64,000 nt of DNA, from the NCBI RefSeq assembly GCF_024793895.1, contig NZ_JANUSB010000009.1, positions 124,001 to 188,000 on the forward strand. Direction: 5' to 3'. The number at the start of each line of letters is the position of its first letter. Position 1 is the first letter of the stretch. Under the pieces are notes generated by a model. It did not search any database, had not been told where the DNA came from, and saw nothing but the letters and a program-made list of their open reading frames with translations. The position numbers and the translations under genes were made by a program. This DNA comes from Serratia sp. AKBS12. GTDB lineage: Bacteria > Pseudomonadota > Gammaproteobacteria > Enterobacterales > Enterobacteriaceae. Positions 54,781 to 63,469 of the stretch are shown piece after piece.

Positions 54781-56271
54781 ATGCAAAGCATCATTAAAAT
54801 TCATTCACAGGATAATGTGGCGGTGGCACTACGGGATCTGGACACCGGCGAAACGCTGACCCAGGACGCCGTAACCCTGACGCTGTCGCAACCGGTAGCG
54901 CGCGGGCACAAGTTTGCGCTGGTGCCGATTGCCGCCGGCGAAATGGTCATCAAATACGGTTTGCCGATCGGCCATGCGCTGACGGCGATTGCGCCGGGTG
55001 AACATATTCATTCGCAGAATGCCAAAACCAACCTGAGTGAGGTCGACAGCTACCACTATCAGCCGGAATTCCCGTCGTTGCCGCCCCAGGCGGCGGATCG
55101 TCAGGTGCAGATCTACCGCCGTAGCAACGGCGAGGTGGGGATCCGCAACGAACTGTGGATTATTCCGACCGTGGGCTGCGTCAACGGCATCGCACGGCAG
55201 ATCCAGCAGCGTTTTCTGAAGGAGACCGCTAACGCGCCGGGCATTGACGGCGTGCATCTGTTCAGCCACCCGTTCGGCTGCTCGCAGCTGGGTCAGGATC
55301 ATGAAAATACCCGCACCATGCTGCAAAATATGGTGCGCCACCCGAACGCCGGGGCCGTGCTGGTGATTGGTCTGGGATGTGAAAACAATCAGGTTGATGC
55401 ATTCCGCAGCACCCTGGGCGAGGTGGATGAAGCACGGGTACGCTTTATGATTTGCCAGCAGCAGGACGACGAGGTCGAAGCTGGCCTGGCGCTGCTGCAT
55501 GTGCTGTATCAGGCGATGCGTGACGATCGTCGCCAGCCGGGCAGGCTGAGCGAACTGAAATTTGGCTTGGAGTGCGGCGGTTCGGATGGATTGTCTGGCA
55601 TCACCGCCAACCCGCTGCTCGGGCGTTTTTCGGATTATGTGATCGCCAACGGAGGTACCAGCGTGCTGACCGAGGTGCCGGAAATGTTCGGTGCGGAGCG
55701 CATCTTGATGAGCCGCTGTCGCGATCGGCAGACCTTTGAGAAAACCGTCAGTATGGTCAATGAATTCAAGCAGTATTTCCTTGATCACCACCAACCGATC
55801 TATGAAAACCCTTCGCCGGGCAACAAGGCGGGTGGCATAACCACGCTTGAGGAGAAATCGCTCGGCTGTACGCAAAAGGCCGGGCAGAGCCAGGTGGTGG
55901 ACGTGTTGAAATATGGCGAACGATTACGGCAGCCAGGGTTAAATCTGCTCAGTGCCCCGGGCAACGATGCGGTGGCGACCAGTGCGCTGGCCGGGGCCGG
56001 TTGCCATATGGTGCTGTTCAGCACCGGGCGTGGCACGCCGTACGGCGGCTTTGTCCCCACCATCAAACTGGCGACCAACAGTGAACTGGCGGCGAAAAAA
56101 CCGCACTGGATTGACTTTGACGCCGGTCGGTTGATTCACGGTATGCCGATGGAGCAACTGTTGGCGCAGTTCGTTGATGCGATCGTTGAGATTGCCAATG
56201 GAAAATCGGCAAAAAATGAGCTGAATGATTTCCGCGAACTGGCGATTTTTAAGAGCGGCGTCACATTGTAA
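54781..56271 (+). CDS. uxaA: Altronate dehydratase
   Basis: 496 aa. N-terminal SAF domain (to about residue 95) and C-terminal UxaA/GarD domain with GFGCENN-like GLGCENNQVDAF, LECGGSDGLSGITANPLLG and GRGTPYGGFVPTIK motifs. Iron-dependent; turns D-altronate into 2-keto-3-deoxygluconate. Ends 73 bp before ygjV, with a bulged hairpin in the gap. Confidence 0.98.
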   Translation: MQSIIKIHSQDNVAVALRDLDTGETLTQDAVTLTLSQPVARGHKFALVPIAAGEMVIKYGLPIGHALTAIAPGEHIHSQNAKTNLSEVDSYHYQPEFPSLPPQAADRQVQIYRRSNGEVGIRNELWIIPTVGCVNGIARQIQQRFLKETANAPGIDGVHLFSHPFGCSQLGQDHENTRTMLQNMVRHPNAGAVLVIGLGCENNQVDAFRSTLGEVDEARVRFMICQQQDDEVEAGLALLHVLYQAMRDDRRQPGRLSELKFGLECGGSDGLSGITANPLLGRFSDYVIANGGTSVLTEVPEMFGAERILMSRCRDRQTFEKTVSMVNEFKQYFLDHHQPIYENPSPGNKAGGITTLEEKSLGCTQKAGQSQVVDVLKYGERLRQPGLNLLSAPGNDAVATSALAGAGCHMVLFSTGRGTPYGGFVPTIKLATNSELAAKKPHWIDFDAGRLIHGMPMEQLLAQFVDAIVEIANGKSAKNELNDFRELAIFKSGVTL

Positions 56272-56281
56272 AGCATTACCG

Positions 56282-56331
56282 GCGGGAGTAACATAAAACG
56301 GCGTTTCATTTTATTTGCCGTTTTCTCCCGC
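56282..56331 (+). other. Long bulged hairpin between uxaA and ygjV
   Basis: GCGGGAG (56282-56288) pairs with CTCCCGC (56325-56331), and AAAACGGC (56295-56302) with GCCGTTTT (56317-56324), giving 15 pairs with one 6-nt bulge. No U-run; it ends just before the AGGATG ribosome site of ygjV, so it may shape ygjV translation or end uxaCA messages. Confidence 0.5.
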
Positions 56332-56344
56332 ATCAGGATGTTTC

Positions 56345-56908
56345 ATGACCTTTTATTGGTTTGCTCAAGCCGTGGGCGTGCTGGCTTTTTTAATTGGTAT
56401 TACCAGCTTCTTCAACCGTGACGATCGGCGCTTTAAACTGCAACTTTCCGGCTACAGCCTGACTATCGGTATCCATTTTCTGCTGATGGGGGCCAACGCC
56501 GCCGGCAGCAGCGCCTTGCTCAGCGCCTGTCGCAACCTGGTGTCGATCCGTACCCGTAATTTATGGGTGATGTGGGTTTTTCTTAGCCTGACGCTGGTGA
56601 TGGGGCTGACGCGCTTTACTTACTGGATAGAGCTATTGCCGGTGTTTGGCACCTCGATCAGTACCTGGGCGCTGTTTCGTACCCGTGGCCTGACCATGCG
56701 CTGCATCATGTGGTGTTCCACCGCCTGCTGGGTAACGCACAACGTTTGGCTGGGATCGATCGGTGGTTCGCTGATAGAGGGCAGTTTTCTACTGCTAAAC
56801 GGCTTTAATATTATTCGTTTCCGCCGCCTGCAACTGCGCGGCGTTGACCCGTTCGCAGCCGAAAAAAAGGCGCCCGGCGGGCGCCTGGTTCAGCAGAATG
56901 ACGCTTAA
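56345..56908 (+). CDS. ygjV: YgjV family inner-membrane protein
   Basis: 187 aa, about six membrane helices, from [11 protein letters not shown]. Resembles E. coli YgjV (Imp-YgjV family), same neighbours uxaA and sstT. Contains [16 protein letters not shown] and [18 protein letters not shown]. Function unknown. The last 15 residues ([12 protein letters not shown]...) are encoded by DNA that is the intrinsic terminator of sstT on the other strand, and its stop overlaps the sstT stop by 4 bp. Confidence 0.9.
   Translation: MTFYWFAQAVGVLAFLIGITSFFNRDDRRFKLQLSGYSLTIGIHFLLMGANAAGSSALLSACRNLVSIRTRNLWVMWVFLSLTLVMGLTRFTYWIELLPVFGTSISTWALFRTRGLTMRCIMWCSTACWVTHNVWLGSIGGSLIEGSFLLLNGFNIIRFRRLQLRGVDPFAAEKKAPGGRLVQQNDA
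56862..56886 (-). terminator. Intrinsic terminator of sstT inside ygjV coding sequence
   Basis: Read on the minus strand: AGGCGCCC, GCC loop, GGGCGCCT, then T7. The stem is perfect (56868-56886) and the U-run is the A-run 56862-56868 of ygjV. It lies 18 bp past the sstT stop. Confidence 0.88.
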
Positions 56909-58140
56909 CGCGTCTTCAGCGGGTCTTCATTGGCCAACCGCTGGTCTTCGGCCTGACAGGCCGCTGCGGTGAACAACACGTCGGTGGAGGAGTTCAACGC
57001 GGTTTCTGCAGAATCCTGCAATACGCCAATGATAAAGCCGACGGCAACCACCTGCATGGCAACGTCGTTTGGAATACCGAACATATTACATGCCAGCGGA
57101 ATCAACAGCAGCGAGCCACCCGCCACGCCAGAGGCGCCACAGGCGCACACCGCCGCAACCACGCTCAACAGCAACGCGGTGGGAATATCGACCGCAATTC
57201 CTAGCGTATGTACCGCTGCCAGCGTCAGTACGGTGATGGTGATAGCCGCGCCGGCCATATTGATGGTGGCCCCCAGAGGAATGGAAACCGAATAGGTGTC
57301 TTCGTTCAGATTCAGCTTCTTGCATAGTTCCATATTAACCGGAATGTTGGCCGCCGAGCTGCGGGTGAAGAAGGCGGTAACGCCACTTTCACGCAGGCAG
57401 GCGAACACCAGCGGGTATGGATTGCGGCGGATTTTCCAGTAAACGATCAGCGGGTTCAGCACCAGTGCCACCAGCAGCATGCAGCCAATCAATACCATCA
57501 GCAACTGAGCATAACCCCACAGCGCGCCAAAACCGGTGTCTGCCAGCGTTGACGCCACCAGGCCGAAAATCCCCAGCGGTGCACAGCGGATCACCGCCCG
57601 CACCACCATGGTGACGGCGTGCGACATGTCGTTGATCAGCAATTTGGTGCTGTCGGCAGCGTGGCGCAGCGCCAGTCCCAGACCGATGGCCCATGCCAGA
57701 ATGCCGATGTAGTTACCGTTGATCAGCGCGTGGAACGGGTTGGCTACTACGCTCATCAGCAGGCCTTTCAGTACTTCCACAATGCCGCCCGGCGGGTTGA
57801 TGTCGACGTTGCCAGTCACCAGCGCCAGGTTGGACGGGAAGGCGAAGCTGAGCAGAACCGCGACCAGCGCCGCGGCAAAGGTGCCCAGCAGGTAGAGGAA
57901 CAGGATTGGGCGGATATTGGTTTTTTGCCCCTGCTTGTGGTTGGCGATGGAGGCCATTACCAGCACCATCACCAGCACCGGCGCGACTGCTTTCAATGCG
58001 CCGACGAACAGTGAGCCGAGCAGGCCAACGGCCGATGCGGCGGCGGGGGAGATAAAGGCCAGAACGATGCCGGCAATCAGGCCGACCAGAATTTGTTTAA
58101 CCAGGCTGCCCTGTGTAATGCGCGTAAGTATTTTATGCAT
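56905..58140 (-). CDS. sstT: Serine/threonine:sodium symporter SstT
   Basis: 411 aa from [16 protein letters not shown]; an in-frame ATG 17 codons upstream is an alternative, since no strong ribosome site distinguishes them. Dicarboxylate/amino acid:cation symporter fold with about eight helices, hairpin motifs [35 protein letters not shown] and [19 protein letters not shown]. Takes up serine and threonine with sodium. Confidence 0.95.
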   Translation of the reverse strand: MHKILTRITQGSLVKQILVGLIAGIVLAFISPAAASAVGLLGSLFVGALKAVAPVLVMVLVMASIANHKQGQKTNIRPILFLYLLGTFAAALVAVLLSFAFPSNLALVTGNVDINPPGGIVEVLKGLLMSVVANPFHALINGNYIGILAWAIGLGLALRHAADSTKLLINDMSHAVTMVVRAVIRCAPLGIFGLVASTLADTGFGALWGYAQLLMVLIGCMLLVALVLNPLIVYWKIRRNPYPLVFACLRESGVTAFFTRSSAANIPVNMELCKKLNLNEDTYSVSIPLGATINMAGAAITITVLTLAAVHTLGIAVDIPTALLLSVVAAVCACGASGVAGGSLLLIPLACNMFGIPNDVAMQVVAVGFIIGVLQDSAETALNSSTDVLFTAAACQAEDQRLANEDPLKTR

Positions 58141-58342
58141 GATGCTTTTTTGCGTTTCCGCTTCCTGATGATGTTGCGTACTGGGGTGCAACGCCTCGGC
58201 AGGAACATTGCCGGGCGTTTTATACGCACCTGTTACGAAGTGTGTTTGCCGAATCAGTATTCAGCAAACACACGGGGTTGGAAAGAGGCAGAGGTGAAAT
58301 TCTCAGCGCGGATCACTGTTGATAACATTCTGCTTACATTTG

Positions 58343-58358
58343 TGTGATCGCAATAACA
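58343..58358. promoter_or_regulatory. CRP-like site upstream of sstT
   Basis: TGTGA-N6-TAACA at 58343-58358 has 9 of 10 core bases of the CRP consensus, about 200 bp before sstT. No -10 or -35 could be tied to it. Confidence 0.35.
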
Positions 58359-58390
58359 TTTGGCGTTTGGCGGTAATTGCCAGACAATCG

Positions 58391-58410
58391 CAGGGCGGCA
58401 AGCCGCCCTG
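58391..58410 (-). terminator. Hairpin after alx
   Basis: CAGGGCGGC (58391-58399) and GCCGCCCTG (58402-58410) form a 9-bp GC-rich stem 9 bp past the alx stop, without a U-run. Probable weak or Rho-assisted terminator. Confidence 0.5.
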
Positions 58411-58418
58411 ATAACAGA

Positions 58419-59390
58419 TTATGGTGCTTTTCGCGACAAGCGATCGTTACGGTGGTTAACCCAGGCGTTGATTGCCAGCGTCAGTGCCAGAATGCCTGCC
58501 ACCACGCCGAGCGAGATGGCGATCGGAATATGGTAGAAATCAACGATCAGCATCTTGACGCCGATAAACACCAGGATCACCGACAGGCCGTATTTCAGCA
58601 TCGAGAAACGTTCCGCCACGTTGGCCAGCAGGAAGTACATGGCGCGCAAGCCCATAATGGCAAACAGGTTGGAGGTCAGCACGATGAACGGATCGGTGGT
58701 GACGGCGAAAATGGCCGGGATACTGTCGACTGCGAAGATCACGTCGCTCAGCTCTACCAGAATCAGCACCAGCACCAGCGGCGTCGCGAACAGCAAGCCG
58801 TTGCGGCGCACAAAGAATTTCTCGCCTTCCAGGTTGTCGGTCATGCGCAGATGGCTGCGTAACCACTTGACCAGCGGTTTGTCGCCAATTGCACCGTCAT
58901 CTTCCTTCGCCAGCGCCATCTTGATACCGGTAAACAGCAGGAATGCGCCGAACACATACAGCAACCACGAAAATTGGGTGATCAGCCAGCTGCCGGCGAA
59001 AATCATGATGGTACGCAGCACGATGGCGCCGAGCACGCCGTAGATCAGCACGCGACGTTGCAGATTGGCCGGAATGGAGAAATAGCTGAACAGCATCAGC
59101 CAGACGAAGACGTTGTCTACCGCCAGGGCTTTTTCAATCAGATAGCCGGTGAGAAACGCCAGTGCCTGGGTATCGGCCACTGCGCGACCGGCAGTTTCAT
59201 TCAGGTAGTACCAGAAACCGAAGTTGAACAGCAGGGAAAGGCTGACCCACACCAACGACCAGCAGGCGGCCTGCTTCATCGACATGGTATGTGAGCCTTT
59301 GCGGCCCTGCAGCAGTAAATCAACGGCGAGCATCACCACTATGACGGCGGCGAAGCTGCCCCATAACCACGGTGTGCCAACGGTATTCAT
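58419..59390 (-). CDS. alx: TerC family manganese-linked membrane protein Alx
   Basis: 323 aa from [11 protein letters not shown]; the ATG directly before it (59393) fits the AAGGA spacing slightly better. Nine or so helices with TerC family motifs [13 protein letters not shown] and [16 protein letters not shown], both holding the acidic metal-binding residues. E. coli Alx exports or handles manganese at alkaline pH. Preceded by a yybP-ykoY type riboswitch, which matches this job. Confidence 0.96.
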   Translation of the reverse strand: MNTVGTPWLWGSFAAVIVVMLAVDLLLQGRKGSHTMSMKQAACWSLVWVSLSLLFNFGFWYYLNETAGRAVADTQALAFLTGYLIEKALAVDNVFVWLMLFSYFSIPANLQRRVLIYGVLGAIVLRTIMIFAGSWLITQFSWLLYVFGAFLLFTGIKMALAKEDDGAIGDKPLVKWLRSHLRMTDNLEGEKFFVRRNGLLFATPLVLVLILVELSDVIFAVDSIPAIFAVTTDPFIVLTSNLFAIMGLRAMYFLLANVAERFSMLKYGLSVILVFIGVKMLIVDFYHIPIAISLGVVAGILALTLAINAWVNHRNDRLSRKAP

Positions 59391-59406
59391 CATCAGAGTA
59401 TCCTTC

Positions 59407-59443
59407 AAAAACAAAAATGGCCAACGTCGGAAGGACGCTAGCC
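59407..59443 (-). terminator. Attenuator-like terminator in the alx leader
   Basis: On the minus strand GGCTAGCGTC (59443-59434) pairs with GACGTTGGCC (59428-59419) with two G-U pairs and a 5-nt loop, followed by ATTTTTGTTTTT (59418-59407). It lies between the riboswitch and the AAGGA of alx. Confidence 0.7.
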
Positions 59444-59454
59444 GCTCTATGAAC

Positions 59455-59653
59455 GCTATAAGCAAACCTCGCCTCCCGGCAAGGTCTCACTTACAACGTT
59501 AATGAAGGTGTTAAACCCTGGCATCAAGTTGCCCGGTAACCGGATGCGTACGCATCGTAATGACGATTGACCGGTAAATACCCGTAACTGGCTAAATTGT
59601 CGCTTTCTGCGGCGATTTAACCGGTATTGGGCATCAAAGTTACTCCCCTTTGC
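59455..59653 (-). promoter_or_regulatory. yybP-ykoY (PRE) manganese/pH riboswitch upstream of alx
   Basis: On the minus strand the leader starts GCAAAGGGGAGTA (59653-59641) and ends with TGAGACCTTGCC, GGGA, GGCGAGGTTTGC (59489-59462). GGGGAGUA and the GAGACC/GGUUU paired element are the conserved marks of the yybP-ykoY family (SraF/PRE in E. coli). It binds Mn2+ and in E. coli turns alx on at high pH. Confidence 0.92.
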
Positions 59654-59660
59654 ATGGCAA

Positions 59661-59689
59661 AAAGTAATGCAAAATGTGTCACCGGTCAA
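59661..59689 (-). promoter_or_regulatory. alx promoter
   Basis: Minus strand TTGACC (59689-59684), 17 bp, TACTTT (59666-59661); transcription would begin near 59654, right at the riboswitch 5' end. Confidence 0.75.
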
Positions 59690-59701
59690 CTTTTTAAACG
59701 C

Positions 59702-60433
59702 TTAGCCGGCTAACGCTTGCTGTGCGCCCAGGCTGACGACAAACCCCTGTAACAGCAACTGGCTAAACGGGGTGTCGCTAACCTGTTGTTGCTTCTGCTG
59801 ATAATCCGCCAGGTTATCCGGCTGCAGTTGGCCCAGCCAGCTCAGGTAATGGTGCATGATGGCGCCGTTGAATTCCGGGTGGAACTGGGTGGTCAGCGCA
59901 TTATCGCCATAGCGCAGGATCTGGTGGGGATCCTCGGCGGAGCGCGCCAGCACCTCGGCACCCGGCGGTGGCGTCAGCACGCTTTGCGCGTGGATCAGAT
60001 TGGCCTTGAAACGTGGAGGCAACATCATCAGCCGACGGTCGCTGGCACCGGCCGGCAGCAGTTCGATCTCCAGCGTACCGACCTCCATGCCGTGAGGAAG
60101 ATAGCCTACTTCGCCGCCGAGGGCATCGGCCAGCAGCTGATGACCGTAACAGACGCCGAAGATAGGCAAACGGATGACCATCGCCTGTCGTAGCCATTCG
60201 GCAGCCAGTTCGCTCCATGCTAACCGCTCGGTGACCATTGCCGGAGAGCCGGTAATCACTACGCCGCAATAGGCGTCGGGCGGCTGCGGCTGCTCGCCGG
60301 AAGGAAGATGAACAGTCTGCACGCGTTCGGCGGCGATGTGTCCCTGTTGCAGGAACATCTGCTCAAAATTGCTCTGGGCCCGTTGAATGGCCTCCGGTGC
60401 GTCGCCGGTCTGCATCAAGAGCAAGGGTTTCAT
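59702..60433 (-). CDS. Class I glutamine amidotransferase (GATase) homologue
   Basis: 243 aa from MKPLLLMQTGD. GATase1 fold: nucleophile Cys in FGVCYGHQLLA, catalytic His in TTQFHPEF and the oxyanion glycines GSPAMV. Resembles the stand-alone GMP-synthase-like GATase group (YfeJ or PuuD-adjacent proteins). Stop of ygjR and start of this gene are 1 bp apart, so they are one operon. It occupies the place of ygjQ in E. coli. Substrate unknown. Confidence 0.85.
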   Translation of the reverse strand: MKPLLLMQTGDAPEAIQRAQSNFEQMFLQQGHIAAERVQTVHLPSGEQPQPPDAYCGVVITGSPAMVTERLAWSELAAEWLRQAMVIRLPIFGVCYGHQLLADALGGEVGYLPHGMEVGTLEIELLPAGASDRRLMMLPPRFKANLIHAQSVLTPPPGAEVLARSAEDPHQILRYGDNALTTQFHPEFNGAIMHHYLSWLGQLQPDNLADYQQKQQQVSDTPFSQLLLQGFVVSLGAQQALAG

Positions 60434-60434
60434 T

Positions 60435-61415
60435 TCATACTCCATCGGCCGGGAATACTACCCCGGTCTGACGACGAATTTCGGTCAGCAGGGTGGCAAT
60501 GATGCGTGAGGTTTCCAGACCGGCATGCTCCACCTGGTTGTTTTCCACCAGCGCGGCGAACGCCACTGCCTCATACAGCATGGTATTGATGTGCTGCGGC
60601 TGGCTTAAGTCCTGCCGGCTGCCGCCACGCGGCGTCAGCGCGACACTCTGGCATTCCGAAATTCCCTCGATGACCAGCGTGCCGTCTTCACCCTGAATTT
60701 CACTGGGGATGGTGGAGTTACTGACTTTCGAATGGCTGAGGGTGACGTCGAAATCACCATAATTCAGGCAGACGGTGCCGTGAGCGTCAACGCCGGTATC
60801 CAGTAGCGTGGCGCTGGCCAGCACCGACTGCGGCGCGCCGAACAGCGTGACCGCGCTGGCCAGACAGTAATAGCCGATGTCCATGATCGAACCGTTGGAG
60901 AACTGCGGATTGAAGGTGTTCGGGTTTTCTCCCGCCAGATAACGTGGATAGCGCGACGAATACTGGCAATAATTGATAAATGCCTTACGCAGCTTGCCGA
61001 CCTGCGGCAGGGCCTGCCGCAGGGTAATAAAATTCGGTAAATGGGCGCTTTTAAACGCTTCGAACAGCACCACCTGATTGGCACGGGCGCAGGCCAGCAG
61101 TTGCTCCACTTCTTTCAGGTTGGATGCCAGCGGTTTTTCGCAAATAACGTGTTTTTTATGGCTAAGAAACAGCAGCGACTGCGGGCAGTGCAGAGAGTTA
61201 GGGCTGGCGATATACACCGCGTCAATCACGTCGGATTGCGCCAGCGCGTCGAGAGAATCGAAAAAGTGCTCGATATGGTAGTTGGCGCCAAACGCCTTTG
61301 CCTGTTCCAGACTGCGTGAATAGACTGCGCTCAGTTTGAGTTTGCCGCTTTCATGGGCGGCATCGATAAAGCGCTCGGTAATCCAGTTGGTGCCAACGAC
61401 GGCAAAACGAATCAT
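60435..61415 (-). CDS. ygjR: Gfo/Idh/MocA family oxidoreductase YgjR
   Basis: 326 aa from MIRFAVVGTNWIT. N-terminal Rossmann fold (VVGTNWITERF) with the VICEKPLASN motif that carries the catalytic-region lysine, and C-terminal alpha/beta domain with GSIMDIGYY. NAD(P)-dependent dehydrogenase of unknown substrate. Same relative position (between ygjP and alx) as E. coli ygjR. Confidence 0.92.
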   Translation of the reverse strand: MIRFAVVGTNWITERFIDAAHESGKLKLSAVYSRSLEQAKAFGANYHIEHFFDSLDALAQSDVIDAVYIASPNSLHCPQSLLFLSHKKHVICEKPLASNLKEVEQLLACARANQVVLFEAFKSAHLPNFITLRQALPQVGKLRKAFINYCQYSSRYPRYLAGENPNTFNPQFSNGSIMDIGYYCLASAVTLFGAPQSVLASATLLDTGVDAHGTVCLNYGDFDVTLSHSKVSNSTIPSEIQGEDGTLVIEGISECQSVALTPRGGSRQDLSQPQHINTMLYEAVAFAALVENNQVEHAGLETSRIIATLLTEIRRQTGVVFPADGV

Positions 61416-61472
61416 AGCTAACTCCGGTTCCCAGACCCTAAAACAGCAGATTAGCATGCCGTTGGCAGAATC

Positions 61473-61985
61473 TCACCGCTGGGAATAGAGTTCGCCAAAT
61501 AACGAAAGGTGAGTCAGATACAGTCGGGTATCGAACTCCAACTGGTGGTAGTTTGGCTCCATATGGCAGCACAGATTATAAAACGCCTTGTTGTGATCCT
61601 TTTCTTTCAGATGCGCCAATTCATGCACCACGATCATGCGCAGAAAGGCTTCCGGCGCGGTCTTGAACACCGTTGCCACGCGGATTTCCGCCTTGGCCTT
61701 CAGTTTGCCGCCCTGCACGCGCGAAATGGCGGTGTGCAGGCCCAGGGCATGCTTCATCACATGGATCTTGCCGTCGTAAGCCACTTTGCTCACCTGCTGG
61801 GCATTGCGCAAATACTGATTCTTCAGATCGAGGGTAAACTGATACAACGCCTTGTCCGTCGTGCGGTCGTGGGTCTGCGGATAGCGCTGTAACAGCACTT
61901 CGCCAAGACGTTGCTGGTGGATCAACTGTTGCACCTGGGTTTGCAGATGATCGGGGTAACCTTGCAGGTAAGCGAGTTCGGGCAT
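61473..61985 (-). CDS. ygjP: YgjP family M48-like metallopeptidase
   Basis: 170 aa from MPELAYLQGY; the longer frame upstream has no family match. Zinc motif HELAHLKEKDHNKAFY (HExxH plus downstream His) near residues 120-130, as in the SprT/WLM-like YgjP-like metallopeptidase group. E. coli YgjP is reported to cleave or bind nucleic acid-linked or UTP-related substrates, but its role is not settled. Confidence 0.9.
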   Translation of the reverse strand: MPELAYLQGYPDHLQTQVQQLIHQQRLGEVLLQRYPQTHDRTTDKALYQFTLDLKNQYLRNAQQVSKVAYDGKIHVMKHALGLHTAISRVQGGKLKAKAEIRVATVFKTAPEAFLRMIVVHELAHLKEKDHNKAFYNLCCHMEPNYHQLEFDTRLYLTHLSLFGELYSQR

Positions 61986-62135
61986 GGCATCACGGTCTTT
62001 GAGGGTTATCTGGCCGCCCATTGTAGGATGTTTTTTCGCACAAAACCCGTAAAGGGCAATTAATACCAAAAAACATTTTACTGATGGCCGTTTTTAGGGG
62101 ATAAACAGCCCAAATTTTAACAGTCAGGAGGGGCA

Positions 62136-63275
62136 ATGAACCAACTCGATCTGGGAACACGGCAACTTGAGCTGGAGCGTTATCCCCATCAGGAAGCCGC
62201 CACCCAGTTACAGGCGTGGGAAGCGGCGGATGAATATCTGCTGCAACAACTTGAAAACACAGACTTCGGCGGCCGGCCGGTGGTGATTTTCAATGACAGC
62301 TTTGGCGCGCTGACCTGCGCACTGCACGCGTTGAATCCCTACAGCGTCAGCGATTCTTACGTCAGCCAGCTGGCCACGCGCCACAATCTGGCTTTGAACG
62401 GTCTGGATGCCGAGCAGGTCACGCTGCTGGGTAGCCTGGATGCGCTGCCTGCCGCGCCGGCGCTGGTGCTGATCAAAGTGCCAAAGGCACTGGCACTGCT
62501 GGAACAGCAACTGCGTGCGCTGCGCAAGGTGGTGGCACCGGACACGGTGATTATCGGCGGCGCCAAGGTGCGTGATATCCATACCTCGACGCTGCAACTG
62601 TTCGAACAGCTGCTTGGGCCGACACGTACCACGCTGGCGTGGAAAAAGGCACGTCTGATCAACTGCCAGGTGGCGGACATCGTACCGCCGGTCGCGCCGG
62701 AAACCACCGACTGGCTGCTGGACGGCACCGACATGCTGATCCACAACCACGCCAACGTATTTTCGCGCGGTGGCCTGGATATTGGCGCGCGCCTGTTCCT
62801 GGAAAACCTGCCGAGCGATCTGGGCGGTGAGATTATCGATCTGGGCTGCGGCAACGGCGTCGTAGGTTTGACGGCGCTGCGGCAAAACCCGGACGCGCAA
62901 CTGACCTTCGTCGATGAATCCTATATGGCGGTGGCGTCCAGCGAGCTGAATGTTAAACACAACCTGCCGCAGGATGTAGACCGTTGCCAGTTTATCGTCA
63001 ACAACTCGCTGGCGGGGATGGAAGGTGGCAGCGCGCAGGCAGTACTGTGTAATCCGCCGTTCCACCAGCAGCATGCGATTACCGACGAAACCGCCTGGCA
63101 GATGTTCCTTGATGCCAAGCGTTGTCTGAAGGTGGGTGGAGAGTTGCGCATTGTCGGCAACCGCCATCTGGATTACTACCAGAAACTCAAGCGCCTGTTT
63201 GGCAACTGTGTGACGGTGGCTTCAAACCAGAAGTTCCTGGTACTGAAGTCGGTCAAGACCGGCGCACGTTACTGA
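62136..63275 (+). CDS. rlmG: 23S rRNA (guanine 1835-N2)-methyltransferase RlmG
   Basis: 379 aa, AGGAGGGG ribosome site. Two-domain RsmC/RlmG enzyme: inactive N-terminal Rossmann-like domain and C-terminal SAM domain with [11 protein letters not shown] (motif I) and catalytic NPPFHQ (motif IV). Modifies G1835 of 23S rRNA. Divergent from ygjP and convergent with fadH, as in E. coli. Confidence 0.97.
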   Translation: MNQLDLGTRQLELERYPHQEAATQLQAWEAADEYLLQQLENTDFGGRPVVIFNDSFGALTCALHALNPYSVSDSYVSQLATRHNLALNGLDAEQVTLLGSLDALPAAPALVLIKVPKALALLEQQLRALRKVVAPDTVIIGGAKVRDIHTSTLQLFEQLLGPTRTTLAWKKARLINCQVADIVPPVAPETTDWLLDGTDMLIHNHANVFSRGGLDIGARLFLENLPSDLGGEIIDLGCGNGVVGLTALRQNPDAQLTFVDESYMAVASSELNVKHNLPQDVDRCQFIVNNSLAGMEGGSAQAVLCNPPFHQQHAITDETAWQMFLDAKRCLKVGGELRIVGNRHLDYYQKLKRLFGNCVTVASNQKFLVLKSVKTGARY

Positions 63276-63279
63276 TATG

Positions 63280-63465
63280 AAAGGGCGCTGATGCGCCCTT
63301 CAGACTGATGACAAACCTCGTTCCTGCACTGAACGAGTAGAGGTCAATAAATAAAAATCAGGAAAATCAATTTATTGATTTTCGGCTGCTGACCACAAAG
63401 CAGGAAAAACCACGCTTTTTCCTGTTTTGTCAGCAACCTAAAGGGCGCTGATGCGCCCTTTTTAA
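63280..63465. repeat. Hairpin module bounded by duplicated terminator repeats
   Basis: A 21-bp sequence (AAAGGGCGCTG...CGCCCTT) occurs at 63280-63300 and again at 63440-63460, 160 bp apart. The second copy runs into TTTTT and is an intrinsic terminator for rlmG. Between them lie three hairpins: CTCGTTC/GAACGAG (63317-63337), AAAATCAA/TTGATTTT (63363-63382) and a 20-bp stem with a 3-nt bulge (63387-63435, TGCTGAC/GTCAGCA outside, CAGGAAAAA/TTTTTCCTG inside). Confidence 0.75.
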
Positions 63466-63469
63466 TGCC

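Noticed and set aside
62208-63167. 319-codon open frame antisense to rlmG
   Set aside because: Shadow of the rlmG reading frame; rich in Arg/Gln/His as expected from reversed codons.
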